From NCBI GenBank assembly GCA_039707655.1, contig CM077666.1:298494166-298558165 (forward strand): DNA of 64,000 nucleotides, read 5' to 3'. The notes beneath the pieces were generated by a model. That model did no database searches. It saw nothing but the letters and a program-made list of their open reading frames with translations, and was not told the DNA's origin. Positions within the stretch are counted from its first letter, which is position 1, and each line of letters starts with the position of its first letter. Position numbers and translations under genes: made by a program. This document shows, piece by piece, positions 46,849 through 58,337 of this stretch. The stretch comes from Elymus sibiricus (Eukaryota; Streptophyta; Magnoliopsida; Poales; Poaceae).

Positions 46849-49249
46849 GCATCAATGAAATCTCAAGCCTATCTTAATGGCTATAATGAAAGAGCTTGTT
46901 GGGAGGCAACCCAATGAATAAAATAAAATTTTACCTTTTGTTTCTGTTATTGTGTGTTTTCACAATTATGCTACTGTTATGATTGTTTTTTTATGTTTTA
47001 GTTAGTGTTTGTGCCAAGTAAAGCCTTTGGGATGATTTGGAAGATAGTATAATTGATGCTGTTTGGAAAACAGAAAGTTCTGCCTCCAGTGCTGGAATTT
47101 TGGTTCTGTACTGGAGCTCAGAAAAATCTGAAATTTTTACACAGTATTCATATATGAATTTCCCAAGTTGACCTAATTTTTCATAATTTTTGGAGTTACA
47201 TAAGTATAGCTTTTAAATAGATTGCTACAGACTGTTCTGTTTTTGACAGATTCTGTTTTTGATGCACTACTTGCTTGTTTTGATGAAACTATGGATTGTA
47301 TCGGGGGGAATAAGCCATGGAGAAGTTATAATACAGTAGGTATAATGCAAAAATAAAATATGAATGGGTTTGCAATAGTACTTAAAGTAGTGATTTGTTT
47401 TGTTATACTAACGGATCTCACGAAGGTTTTGTTGAGTTTTGTGTGATTGAAGTTTTCAAGTTTTGGGTGAGATCACGATGGATGAAGGAATAAGGAGTGG
47501 CAAGAGCCTAAGCTTGGGGATGCCCGACGCACCCCAATGTAATATTCAAGGAAGACTCAAGCGTCTAAGCTTGGGGATGCCCCGGAAGGCATCCCCTCTT
47601 TCTTCTACAACCCTCGGTAATTTTAATTGGAGCTATATTTTTATTCGTCACATGATATGTGTTTTGCTTGGAGCGTCTTGTATTATATGAGTCTTTGCTT
47701 TGTTTGCTTTTTAGTTTGTCACAATCATCTTTTCTGGACACACCAATTTGAGAGAGCCACATGTTCATCATAATTTTTTAGAATACTCTATGTGCTTCAC
47801 TTAAATTTTTTGAGCTAGGCAGTTGCTCTAGTGCTTCACTTAAATCTTTTTGAGCACGGCGGTGGCTAAATTTTGAAGAAATATTTGCACTCTCATGCTT
47901 CACTTATATCTTTTTGAGAGTTGATAATAGTAATGGTAATTTGCACAAGATATGAATTTGGTCCCAAAGTGATGAATATTCAAGAGGGATATAATAAAAA
48001 CTTTCATATAGATCATTGGATATTATAAGTGTGATTCCTTGCAATAGTTTTGCGATATGGAGATGACAATATGTGAGTCATGTTAGTGAGTAATTGTGAT
48101 TTAGTAAGAATATTAGTGTTAAGGTTTGTGATTCCCTATGCATGCACATTAAGTCAATAGTTATGCAAAGAAATTATATCCTACTTATGGTGCATTATTC
48201 GGTGTTAGTTATGTTCAATGCATGTTTATGACCGTTTTCATTTTTTCGTTGGTTGCTTCTCAATCTATTTGCTAGCCTTCATTTGTATTAAGCGGAAATA
48301 CTGCTTGTGCATCCAAACTCTTTAAACCCAAGTTGTGCCAAATGAGTCCACCATATCTACCTATATGCGGTATTTCCATGCCGTTCCAAGTAAATTTCCG
48401 TGTGCCAACTCTAATTTTCAAAATAATTTTCCATTTTGTGTGCCCGTACCACCCATGAAGCGGCAGGGGGTGGCCAATATTTTCCATGCTAGGTGTGTTA
48501 TTCTCACGATGAGTGTTTATTCACTTGTCATTGCACGAGAGAGTGGTTGGTAATAGGGATGCTCAGTCCCATAATGAAAACAAAAATTAATAACAACAAA
48601 ATTCCTTGGAAAGTGTTGGTATGGAGGGCACCCGTGGATACAGCTAGCCATGGATTGTGAAAGAATGGTGGAAAGGAAATAAACTTTACTTTCTGTTTGG
48701 GAACCGCCTATGATGTGTCTAGCATGGAAGATATTGGGAATTCTCGGTCGTTTTCATTGACAGGAAAAGCATGCCTCTCAAAATATGTTCATCTCTCTAA
48801 TTTAAGCTTTGAGCTCTGGCACATTAGCAAATCTTTGCTTCCCTCTGTGAAGGGCCTATCTATTTACTTTTATGCAATTTTTATTTTTATTTTGAGTCTC
48901 CGTCTTCTCTTATAAAGCACCAACTAGAGAGCACTATTGTCATACTTGTGCATTGTGTGTAGCTAATATTTGAGTGTGTTCCATGAATGGATCAATGATT
49001 GAGCATAATGGGCTAGGGATAACTTTCTTTAGCGTTGATATTTTGAAAGACATGGTTGCTTGTTAGCATGCTTGAGTATTTATATCTTCATGTCAAACTA
49101 TAGACTATTGCTTTGAATCATTCAAGTCCAAATGTCCATGCTATAAAAGAAAAGAATATGATGAATATTATAGGCAGCATTCCACATCAAAAAGTCTGTT
49201 TTTATCATTTACCTACTCGAGGACGAGCAGGAATTAAGCTTCGGGATGC
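46849..49249 (+). other. 3' noncoding region of the nested element
   Basis: Begins with gagcatcaatg and cttgttgggaggcaaccc. It then has two taagcttggggatgcc words (47507, 47566) with a hairpin, and a block at 48190-48900 related to 21150-21830. It ends with the polypurine-like gaattaagcttcgggatgc before the LTR. Confidence 0.75.
47573..47596 (+). other. 9-bp perfect hairpin at a polypurine-like word
   Basis: ggggatgcc (47573-47581) and ggcatcccc (47588-47596) are exact complements around a 6-nt loop ccggaa. The stem includes the end of aagcttggggatgcc. A decayed counterpart lies near 35160. Confidence 0.7.
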
Positions 49250-50813
49250 TGATACGTCTCCAACGTATCTATAATTTTTTATTGTTCCATGCTGTTATAT
49301 TATCAATCTTGGATGTTTTTATATATATTTACAGCAATTATATATCATTTTTGGGGACTAACCTATTAACTTAGTGCCCAGTGCCAGTTGCTATTTTCTA
49401 CCTGTTTTTGGTTTTACAGAATATCAATACCAAACGAAGTCCAAATGCCACGAAACTTTTTGGAGATTTTTTTCTGGACATAACCAACACTAGAAGCTTC
49501 GGGAGAAGGCCAGAAGCCCCAGGAGGTTGGCCACGAGCCACCAGGGCGCGCCTGGGGGGCCAGGCGCGCCCTGGTGCCTCGTGGGCCCACCTTTGCCCCT
49601 TTTGACCTAATTCCACCACTATAAATTCCCAAAAATCGGGAAACCTACAGAGGAGTCCATGAAATACTTTTTCCGCTGCCGCAAGCTTCTGTTCTCGAGA
49701 GATCCCATCTGGAGGCCTTTTCCTGTACTCCACCGGAGGGGGAATCGATCACGGAGGGGCTCTACATCAACCTTGCTGCCCTTCCGATGTTGCGTGAGTA
49801 GTCTACCACAGACCTTCGGGTCCATAGTTAGTAGCTAGATGGCTTCTTCTCTCTTTTTGATCTTCAATACAATGTTCTCCTTGATGTTCTCGGAGTTCTA
49901 TCCGATGTAATCACTTTTTGCGGTGTGTTTGTTGGGATCCGATGAATTGTGAGTTTATGATCAGATTATCCAGGAATATTATTTGAGTCTTCTCTGATCT
50001 CTTTTATGCATGATTATTATAGCTTCGTATTTCTTCTCCGATCTATTGATTTGGTTTGGCCAACTAGATTGATTTATCTTGCCATGGGAAGAGGTGCTTT
50101 GTAATGGGTTCGATCTTGCGGTGCTCAATCCCAGTGACAGAAAGGGACATGGCATGTATGTATCCTTGCTATTAAGGGTAAAAAGATGGGGTTTATTCAT
50201 GCATGAGTTTACTTTGTCTACATCATGTCATCTTGCTTAAGGCGTTACTCCGTTCTTTATGGTCTTAATACACTAGATGCATGCTGGATAGCGGTCGATG
50301 TATGGAGTAATAGTAGTAGATGCAGGCAGGAGTCGGTCTACTTGTCTCGGACGTGATGCCAATATACATGATCATTGCCTTGGATATCGTCATGATTATT
50401 TGCTTTTCTATCAATTGCTCAACAGTAATTTGTCCACCCACCGTATGCTATTTTCTTGAGAGAAGCCTCTAGTGAAAGCTATGGCCCCCAGGTCTATCTA
50501 AATCATATATTAAAACCCCTAAAAATATCTTGCTGCACTTTTATTTTATTTATTTTATTTTGTATTTTTGTTTCTATCTATCTATCTATCACATACAATT
50601 TAATCTTGCAATTACCGCCGAGGGATTGACAACCCCTTGTTTGCGTTGGGTGCAAGGATTTGTTGTTTTGTGTGCAGGTGCTGCTAACGAGGTGTTGCGT
50701 GATTCTCCTACTAGATTGATAACCTTGGTTTCATAACTGAGGGAAATACTTATCTCTATTGTACTGCATCTCCCTTCCTCTTCAGGGAATTACCAAAGCA
50801 GCTCACAAGTACA
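49250..50813 (+). repeat. 3' LTR of the nested element
   Basis: 1564 bp. It ends CACAAGTACA, where the 5' LTR has CAAGTAGCA, immediately before the TGGTG target copy. Confidence 0.95.
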
Positions 50814-53546
50814 TGGTGCTCGGCCCGGTCCCGGGTCTGGAGCTCAGCATGAGACAGGCGTAGCTTTCACAGCTTCTCGCCCGTCTCTTTTTCCTTCTTC
50901 TCAAGGGAATCACGTTCGAGGTACACACCCTTGAGAGTCTCCTCGACCTCCAGGACCCACGCCTGGTCCTTCTCCCTAGCCACCTTTACGGTGGGTAGGT
51001 CTTTTTCTGCTTTGGCCGTAGCAGCCTTCTGCTGCTCGACCTCCTGCCGAGCCGTCAAGAGCTCGGCCTTGAGCCTCTCAAGCTCGGCCAAGGCCACTGC
51101 TATCAAATCAGTTCGGCATTAGTCCTTGCTTCAAAAAAAAAGCATGGTGCATCGGTCGCTTACCTTGAGACTGCTCGACCTGTTTGTTCATCAGGTCGAG
51201 GTCCTTTTGGGACCTCTCGAGCTTTCGACTCATCTCTGCAATCTCCTCGGAGGCGGAGTCCAGAGCCGTGGTTGACACCTGCATAAACAATTTCTAATGA
51301 GCCCCATAATCAATTTAAGGACACTTCGGACACACATCCTGTGTCATTAGTCCTGGGGGCTACTTCTTCCTCTGAGCCTATATTTTGACCCCAACTCCAG
51401 TTTTTTCAAACTGGCCCTGGGCTCGGGGGCTACTCACTAGGCAGGCCGTCTAAATGGTTGGTAACATATGCCTTCAGATAGTTACAAAGATTGATAAATC
51501 TAAGTAGAGAAGATCTTTTTTCTAAAAAGGCAGAGGGTTACCTCGAAGCTCGTCATGAGGCCCTTGAAGACCTCATGCATTCCGGCCTCTGCGGACCGGA
51601 ATCCCTGCAGCGCCGCTTCGATCAACGTGCGGTGCTCATCCTTGACGGAGGAGCCTGTCAAGGCTGCCTCCATCTCTTCGGTCCAACCCGCGCTAGCCTG
51701 CCCTGGAGCGGGAGGTGAGGGTGGAACGACCTCGGGCCCCAGCACCTGGGTGCTGGGTTCGTGGGTCTCCGGCTGCGGCGGTGGAGCCGGAGTAGAGTCT
51801 GGCTGGGCCGTTGCTTGGCCCAGTCCTTCCTGGACAACCTCGGGGACCTCGTCCCCTTGGCCTTGCTGGGCTGAGGTATCAACCTCGGCCATGACCACCT
51901 CTTCGACCCCCGTTGCGTCAGCTTGAGGGGCCGAGGTCAACGTCACCTCGCCCAGCCCTTCTGGAGCCAGGGCAGCGCGGTCTGGTGTCCCGCTGGTGGG
52001 CAGTAACCCGCTGGAGAAGTCGCTTAGGCGTGCCCTAGGCGGGCTATGGAAAAACATTTCCATGGCATTAGCCCTGCCGAAAAACTTAACTGTGAAGACA
52101 AATACAAAGGACAGCGGCGTACATTCGAGGCGCCGGCTTCCTCCTCCCCAGCGCGAGGGGGTCGTCTTCGGACTCGTCGGAGAGCATGTTCTTCTACGAC
52201 GGCTGGGGTTCGTCAGCCGCCCCGGCCGAGGTTTCTTTCAACCTCTTTTGGCCTGTGGGCCGAGCCTCGGCCTTGGCATCTTCTGGCGCCGTCCTCTTCC
52301 CCTTTGGGGGAAGGTTATCCTCATCCTCCCCCCGTCACTTTCGTGGGTGGAGGAGGCGTGGGTCTCCTCGGACCGGGTGACCGAGGTCTCCCACCCCTGA
52401 AGACCCGTCCTAGCCTTCTAGGGCTTCACCGCCCTGGGCATCACCACGTGCGGCTCCTCGGTCAGGAGCGCGATGAGTAGCGGGGACTTCTCCCCCTCCG
52501 GGAGTGGTGCCGGGCACGACATCTGCTGCACCTTGGTCACCCAGTTCTGTAAATACGAAATGGATCAATTCATCGAAACCCGTCTCACTTGACAGGAAAG
52601 GAATATGAACGCATATATATTGAACACTTACCGGGGTGGCGGTGTAGCTGACCTCGAAGCCGAGGTCCTTCCCCTCCTCGGGAATCTTGTCCTTGGCCAG
52701 CTTGAAGAGCCGCGTCCACATCCCGGCTAGGGAGGAGCGGAAGAAGCTGAGGATGGGTCCGGCATCCCCAGATTTGTGCCCCCACATTGGGGTGGCCCGG
52801 AGTTGGAGCGGGAGGATGCGGTGATGGAGCATGACGTTGACCACGTCGGGCAGTTGGAGCTTCTTCTTGAGGGACCACCACTGGATCCTCTTGATTAGTG
52901 TCTCCACTTCCTCTGGGTTTCCCCAGAGGACGCCCTTCTCCTTCCAGGACTTGAGTTTCTTTGGAGGCCGAGCCGAGAAGGCTGGGACCTCGGTCTGGCC
53001 AGTGGCGAGCGGCTCAGTGATATAGAACCACTCCCGGTGCCATTCCTTGACCATCTCGATGAAGGTGCCGTCGAACCAGGCGGCCCCCTAGTTCTTGCTG
53101 ACCATGGTGCCTCCACACTCTGCCAGATCGGAGCCACTGGACTTCGGCTTAACGCCGAAGGTCTTCAGCCATAGGCCAAAGTGCGGCTCGATGCGGAGGA
53201 AGGCCTCGCACACCGTAATGAAGGAGGCGAGGTGAAGGATGGAATTCAGGGCCATGTGGTGGAAGTCGAGGCCGTAGTACAACATCACCCCGCGCACGAA
53301 TGGGTGCAGCGGGAACCCCAGGCCTCTGATTTGGTGGGGGATGAAGACTACCCGTTCCCCTGGGTTGGGGGCGGGCACCTGCTGGTCGGCGCCTGGAGCG
53401 CGAGCGGCGACGTTTGCGAGGATATACCCCGCATTCCGTAGCTCTTGGAGCATGCTCTCCGTCATGATGGAGCCCCCAGTGCCCTTTGAGGGTGTCGGCC
53501 ATGGCTCGCTGGGAAAGCTTGGATGCGCAGAGGAGGGACGAGGCAA
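50814..53546 (-). pseudogene. Antisense ORF of the Tat-like element, N-terminal and middle part (transposase_28-like domain)
   Basis: Minus-strand gene starting at ATG 53546. Exon 1 (to 52632) carries HPFVRGVMLYYGLDFHHMALN and ITVCEAFLRIEPHFGLW, the signature of the plant putative gypsy-type transposon domain (Pfam Transposase_28), then WHREWFYITEP. Three introns with GT-AG ends fit phase exactly: 52547-52631, 51279-51541 and 51100-51163. Exon 2 is Pro/Ala/Glu-rich and exons 3-4 form a coiled coil (EEIAEMSRKLERSQKDLDLM, LAELERLKAELLTARQEVEQ). TAG codons at 53088 and 52418, a probable frameshift or extra intron at 52.1-52.4 kb and TGA at 50867 disable it. The protein continues at 44264-43679. 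Its role in these elements is not known. Confidence 0.85.
52547..52631 (-). other. 85-bp intron of the antisense ORF
   Basis: CCG/GTAAGT donor and TTTACAG/AACTGG acceptor on the minus strand. Exon joining keeps the frame (phase 0). With the other two introns it shows that this ORF is expressed from a spliced antisense transcript in the family. Confidence 0.8.
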
Positions 53547-54109
53547 GATTAGATCTGGGCGCTGGAACTCGAGGAAGCAGAAGACGGGGGAAATAGTAGC
53601 GTGGCTACAGGCTCTGTTTACTTTTTACTCTTATAGGCTGTTGAAAGGCGAAGAGTCCCCCTTGCTGCGCCGATAAAAACGCCACTCTCCTCCTCCGAAA
53701 ATGTCGTTACATGCATGGGGGGAAACAAAATCTTCATGATATCCCTGAAAATACGGGCACGGTCCCCACCTTGACGGGACGTGCCAGTAAAAAGGCAGTC
53801 TCAAACCACGATTTGAGATAAGCAGTAACTGTCTGACCCATCGTGGGTAGTGCCGCTCCGATAAAGTTGTCAGACTATGAGGTACTATTCACACCTGGGT
53901 GGCTGGCCTTCAAGGCTAAGTTAACTCTTGACTCCGGATGGGGAGAGAACCCGGCTGAATCTCGTCTACAAGAGACCACTCCTTAGAAGGGCGGCTAAGA
54001 GATCCGAAATTTCGAAGGGGAACTCGTCTGTCAAGCCAAGGACTTCGGATCCGAAGTTACCACCATTGAAGAGATCGTCCTCGGCGTAGAAGACCAGTTC
54101 GGGGGCTAC
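53547..54109 (-). promoter_or_regulatory. Region between antisense ORF and 3' LTR
   Basis: 563 bp upstream of the antisense ATG, so it must contain that transcript's leader and possibly its promoter unless the LTR supplies it. At its right end, on the plus strand, ttcgggggctac lies next to the LTR and is the likely polypurine tract. Confidence 0.5.
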
Positions 54110-54580
54110 TGACGGTGTCCTAGACTAGGGGGTACCAATCTAGTCCGCCCATATTCCTCGGGCTGGGCCGGTGGGCCCTCATTATTATCGAGATGGACTC
54201 TCGAAGAACAAGACCGCATCTGCCGAAGACTTGACGTATACTCCAAGATTTCCCCTGCCGCCTCCTCGCCTGGATGCCTACCTTGTAATCCTAGGTACCC
54301 TACCTGGTGTGTATATAAGCCGAAGGGTTTAGCCGGTAGAGAGGACCTCAACGCAATCTCATTCACCTAGTCTTTGGACTAGATCATATGATCTCGAGGT
54401 AGATCGACTATGTACTTGATACTTCTCCATTAATATAAACAAGAGCAGGACGTAGGGTTTTACCTCCATCAAGAGGGCCAGAACCTGGGTAAACATTGTC
54501 TCCCTGTTCCTGTTACCATCTATCCAAGATCCACAGCTTGGGAGCCCCTACCCCGAGGTCTGCCGGCTTTTACACCAACA
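54110..54580 (+). repeat. 3' LTR of the Tat-like element, 471 bp
   Basis: TGACGGTGTCCTAGACTAGG to TTTTACACCAACA, followed by the target copy agaag. Confidence 0.9.
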
Positions 54581-54710
54581 AGAAGGTTCAAACTGTTCTT
54601 ACAAATCAAATTCATCTTCTTCAGAATCTGAGCCATGCACTATTTCTGCGAATGGATCAGTCACCGAGAAGTCATATATCGGTTTGATAGTGTGACTTCT
54701 GAATAATCTG

Positions 54711-56342
54711 TCATTTTGTAGTTCCAAACTGAAATTCAGCTTCTGCAGAGCCTTTTCCATTCAGTTGTAGACGCATGTGTTGATCAGCAAACCATTCACT
54801 TCTGCACACTAAATATAGGGCAAACCTCGTTAGCTTGAGCACACTTGCTCTCTGAACAAAGTGCCTAGCGAATTTAATCTCCGGTGTGGTGCCTCGGTAC
54901 TGGTTCAAAGTAACTTCTATGAGATGAAGATCATGGCACTCAATGGGATTGTTATATTGCGCCACATTTTCCACTTTCGGGCCTGCTTGTATCTGCAAAC
55001 GTAGACAACATATTAGTGCCTAGCTGCAGTTTTGAACACTTCAGGCCTCTTTGATTTGCAGGATTTCTAAAATACACGAATAGATTGACATGCCATCTTC
55101 AATCGTTCATGATTAACATCTCAAAAAAAATGTATTGAAATCCTCCAAATTTCCTTTAGAAATCATACTACATTTGTCATTGTAATCATGGGTAAAAGTA
55201 ACAACAAATTGAACTCCATTGTGGTTAACAATTAACAGGAAAGGAGCCTCACCTCGATGTATAGCTTCTCCGTGCACGGAAAGCATCTAAGGAATCTAAC
55301 AACTTCATCCAGATCGGGGCCGACAAATTGTAGTGCCAAGATCTTCACTTTGCACAGAGACGGGGTCAAGCTTGTGGGGAACATTTTCTGGATGGCAGTC
55401 GAACATAGATCAACAAAAATTAGATAAAATGTGATGTCCAATAAGAAGAAGGAGAAGAAGACTATTGTACCTAAACTGATAATGATCCAGTAACAAGTTC
55501 GAATAATTCAGCACACGAATAGCCCAACACTGTCAATTTTGGTGCATCAACAACCCTGATTCTTGTTGGACCTTCTTTATCAAGTACAAACAATCCCTCA
55601 AGGAAAGGCGCATTCTCAATGACCATATTGTGAAACACCTCAAATGACAGCCTGTTGCGGCACCAGCAATGCACATAAATCGTACGGGCATTCATTGAGG
55701 CGATGTGGAGGCTACTGAACCCATCCAACACCTGAAGACGAAGGTACTCGAGTGTTGTATAGCCGCCGAGGAGGCGCTCCAAATCCTCCTTCGAGATGCT
55801 GAAGCCAATGAGCTCGAGATCCTTCAGTTTAGGGAGATGAAGAGCAGGCGCGGCATTAATCTGGGGAAAAAAGCACTGCCTGAACATCGTGCGACGCAGC
55901 ATGGGCGCGAGGCAAAGAGCGGACGCCGGCAGCGAGCGCGGATATCAGGCATGAAAGCTGAGCTCCTTGAGCCGATCTAGGGCGGGGGATAGGAACCACT
56001 CATGAAACTTGTGTTCGGCCTTGTAGTTGGAATGGAACTTGCCGATGGCAAGGCATCTGACCGGCCCAGGGTGCGTGGCGAGGATGTGGGACAATGCGTC
56101 CAAGCGTTTGCGCTCCCCACTGCAGAGCTCGTCGTCCTCGATGAGGTCCAGGGGGTGGAGTGCCAGAGGGGACGCCACCGCCGGGAGAGGACAGTGGTCC
56201 GCACGCCAGATTTGATGGGGAGGAGGGATATGATGGTTACCAACATCTCGTTGGGGAGGCTGCTGATGAAGTCCATGCTCCCCGGAGGCTCTTGCGGTTC
56301 TGGCTCGACCCGCCGCCGCTTGTTGGCCGGCCCGTCCTCCAT
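54711..56342 (-). pseudogene. F-box/LRR (FBD-type) protein gene, broken
   Basis: Minus-strand gene of three exons: 56342-55471, 55387-55253 and 54992-54711, with introns 55388-55470 and 54993-55252 bounded by GT and AG. The F-box is at the start ([34 protein letters not shown]), followed by LRR-type segments (LPKLKDLELIGFSISKEDLE, LEYLRLQVL, APKLTVLGYS) and the FBD-like end (HDLHLIEVTLNQY, FVQRASVLKLTRF). F-box proteins select targets for SCF ubiquitin ligases. Defects: a missing base in the C run near 56155, TGA at 55945-55947, and TAG at the end of exon 1 (55471-55473). All three exons and splice sites remain recognisable, so decay is recent or the gene is a variable family member. Confidence 0.85.
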
Positions 56343-56671
56343 CGCAGCAGGCGGCGATCCTCGGTGGCGGCGCTTATAGATAAGAACGGAGGAGTAGGAG
56401 GAGCACTGGAAACTGTTCTACGTACCTTCCCGAGGCGGCCGAAACCAAAACCATCAATAAATTTTGCTTGCTGGCAGGTCAAGGGGCTCGCTTCCCGGTG
56501 AGCCAGCGCGGCGAACTGCTCGCACGCGTCCCGTCGAGCCTGCACGGCAGATAGGTTGCACGCGTCCCGTCTAATCAAACAGCTGCCCGTGGTAGTAAAT
56601 GGTTAGTGGAACGCCCATGGTTGGAATAATAGAACCGTTTGCGATAATAACATGGCAGCTATTTGTTCCAA
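56343..56671 (-). other. Upstream region of the F-box pseudogene
   Basis: GC-rich to about 56580 (repeated cgcgtcccgtc words), then A+T-rich. It probably holds the old promoter and leader. No TATA box could be fixed with confidence. Confidence 0.4.
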
Positions 56672-58337
56672 AATGCCTAGAAAACTCAAATAATGTATAA
56701 GGAAGGCAAAACGAACGCTGAATAATTTCATATTTTAGCACGACACTCCTATAGTTGCATGTTGCCTCTGTAAAATAAATCAAGGTGGGAAGACTCAGCG
56801 TATGTCGTTTCGGACACAGAGGTGACACGTTCCCTCTCGGAACCATGAGGCTTCTTGAGAGAAGTTACGGTTTGTAAGAATCTTATATTAAAACTTGTCC
56901 CAAATCGGAGAAAAAAATTACCACAACACGTTGGTGCCAGCTCATTACACCATGCCAAGTTTCATGATTTTCAGGTGAGTTTATGATTTACAGGAATTTT
57001 TAAACCAAGTTTCTCAATGTTTCCGGCCAAGCCACGATGCCCAGATGTTTGAAATTCATTCCCATTTCTTGCATGGGACCTAAACATTCACCCAATGACA
57101 CATATATGATTTTTCAACCCGTTGTGGTGCACTGTGGCATGTGCCTGTAGTTCCAATTTGAATTATGCACATTAAATGCCTAGAAACTTAAATAATGTAT
57201 AAACAGGCCAAACGGACCCTGAATAATTCCAAATTGTAACACGACACTCCTATAGTTGCATGTTGCCTCTGTAAAATAAATCAAGGCGGGAAGAGGCAGC
57301 GTATGTCGTTTCACATACAGAGGTGACATGTTCCCTCTCGGAACCATGATGCTTCTTGAGAGAAGCTCCGGTTTGTAAGAAGTTTATGCCAAAACTTGTC
57401 CCTAAATTGGCCATTTTTTTACCACAGCACGTTGGTGCCATGTCATGACACCATGCCAAGTTTCATGATTTTTTAGGCGAGTTTTGGATTTACAGGAATT
57501 TTTAAACCAAGTTTCTCAATGTTTACGGCCGAGCCAAGACGCCCAGATGTTTGAAATGCATTCCCATTTCTTGCATGGGACCTAAACATACACCCAAGGA
57601 CACATATATGATTTTCAACCCATTTTGGTACACTAGAGAATGTGCCTGTAGTTCAAATTTGAATTATGCACATTAAATGCCTAGAAACTCAATTAATGTA
57701 TAAAAAAGGCCAAACAAACCCTGAATAATTCAAAATTGTAACACGAAACTCCTATAGTTGCATGTTGCCTCTGTAAAATAAATCAACGCGGGAAGAGGCA
57801 GCGTATGCCATTTCGCACACAGAGGTGACACATTCCCTCTCGGAACCATGAGGCTTCTTGAGAGAAGCTACGGTTTGTAAGAAGCTTATACCAAAACTTG
57901 TCCCAAATCGGCAATTTTTTTTACCACAGCATGTTTGTGCCATGCCATAACACCATGCCAAGTTTCATGATTTTCAGGCAAGTTTTGGATTTACAGGAAT
58001 TTTTAAACCAAGTTTCTCAATGTTTACGGCCGAGCCACGACACCCAGATGTTTGAAATTCATTCCCATTTCTTGCATGGGGCCTAAACATTCACCCAATG
58101 CCACATATATGATTTTCAACCCGTTCTGGTGCACTGTGGCATGCGCCTGTAGTTCAAATTTGAATTATGCACATTAAATGCCTAGAAACTCAGTTAATGT
58201 ATAAAAAAGGCCAAACGAACCCTGAATAATTCCAAATTGTAACACGACACTCCTATAGTTGCATGTTGCCTCTGTAAAATAAATCAACGCGGGAAGAGGT
58301 AGCGTATGTTGTTTCGCACACAGAGGTGACACGTTCC
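56672..58337. repeat. Tandem array of about 501-bp units, 3.3 copies
   Basis: The anchor gcctagaaa occurs at 56675, 57178, 57679 and 58180, giving periods of 503, 501 and 501 bp. Each unit includes tatagttgcatgttgcctct, ctctcggaaccatga and tttcatgattttcagg-type blocks and is about 90 percent alike. A 69-codon open frame on the minus strand recurs in each full unit (56749-56958, 57250-57459, 57752-57961), but it follows the period and has no recognised domain. The fourth unit is cut by the LTR at 58338. Confidence 0.9.

Larger units (their letters stand above)
44270..50813 (+). mobile_element. Athila-like non-autonomous LTR element nested in the antisense ORF
   Basis: Both LTRs are 1564 bp. 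Target copies TGGTG (44265-44269 and 50814-50818) are identical. The interior has a tRNA-Asp primer site, one unknown ORF in the gag position (46075-46848) and 2.4 kb of noncoding sequence. It has no protease or pol. The LTRs differ at roughly 4-5 percent of positions counted by eye over the first 700 bp, so the insertion is not very recent. Confidence 0.95.
39410..54580 (+). mobile_element. Tat-like Ty3/gypsy retrotransposon without pol, with antisense ORF
   Basis: Identical-length LTRs (471 bp) start TGACGGTGTCCT and end TTACACCAACA/TTACACCGACA. Target copies are acaag (39405-39409) and agaag (54581-54585), one mismatch. Between them are a primer site, broken gag, broken protease and a noncoding remnant. 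On the other strand is a spliced ORF next to the 3' LTR, a layout known in the Tat lineage. Reverse transcriptase, RNase H and integrase are absent. A 6.5-kb element is nested at 44270-50813. The body without it is about 8.6 kb. Confidence 0.9.

Noticed and set aside
56749..57961. Three similar 69-codon open frames as a small gene family
   Set aside because: They repeat with the satellite period, have no upstream signals, and are no better conserved than the rest of the unit. Kept as part of the repeat.
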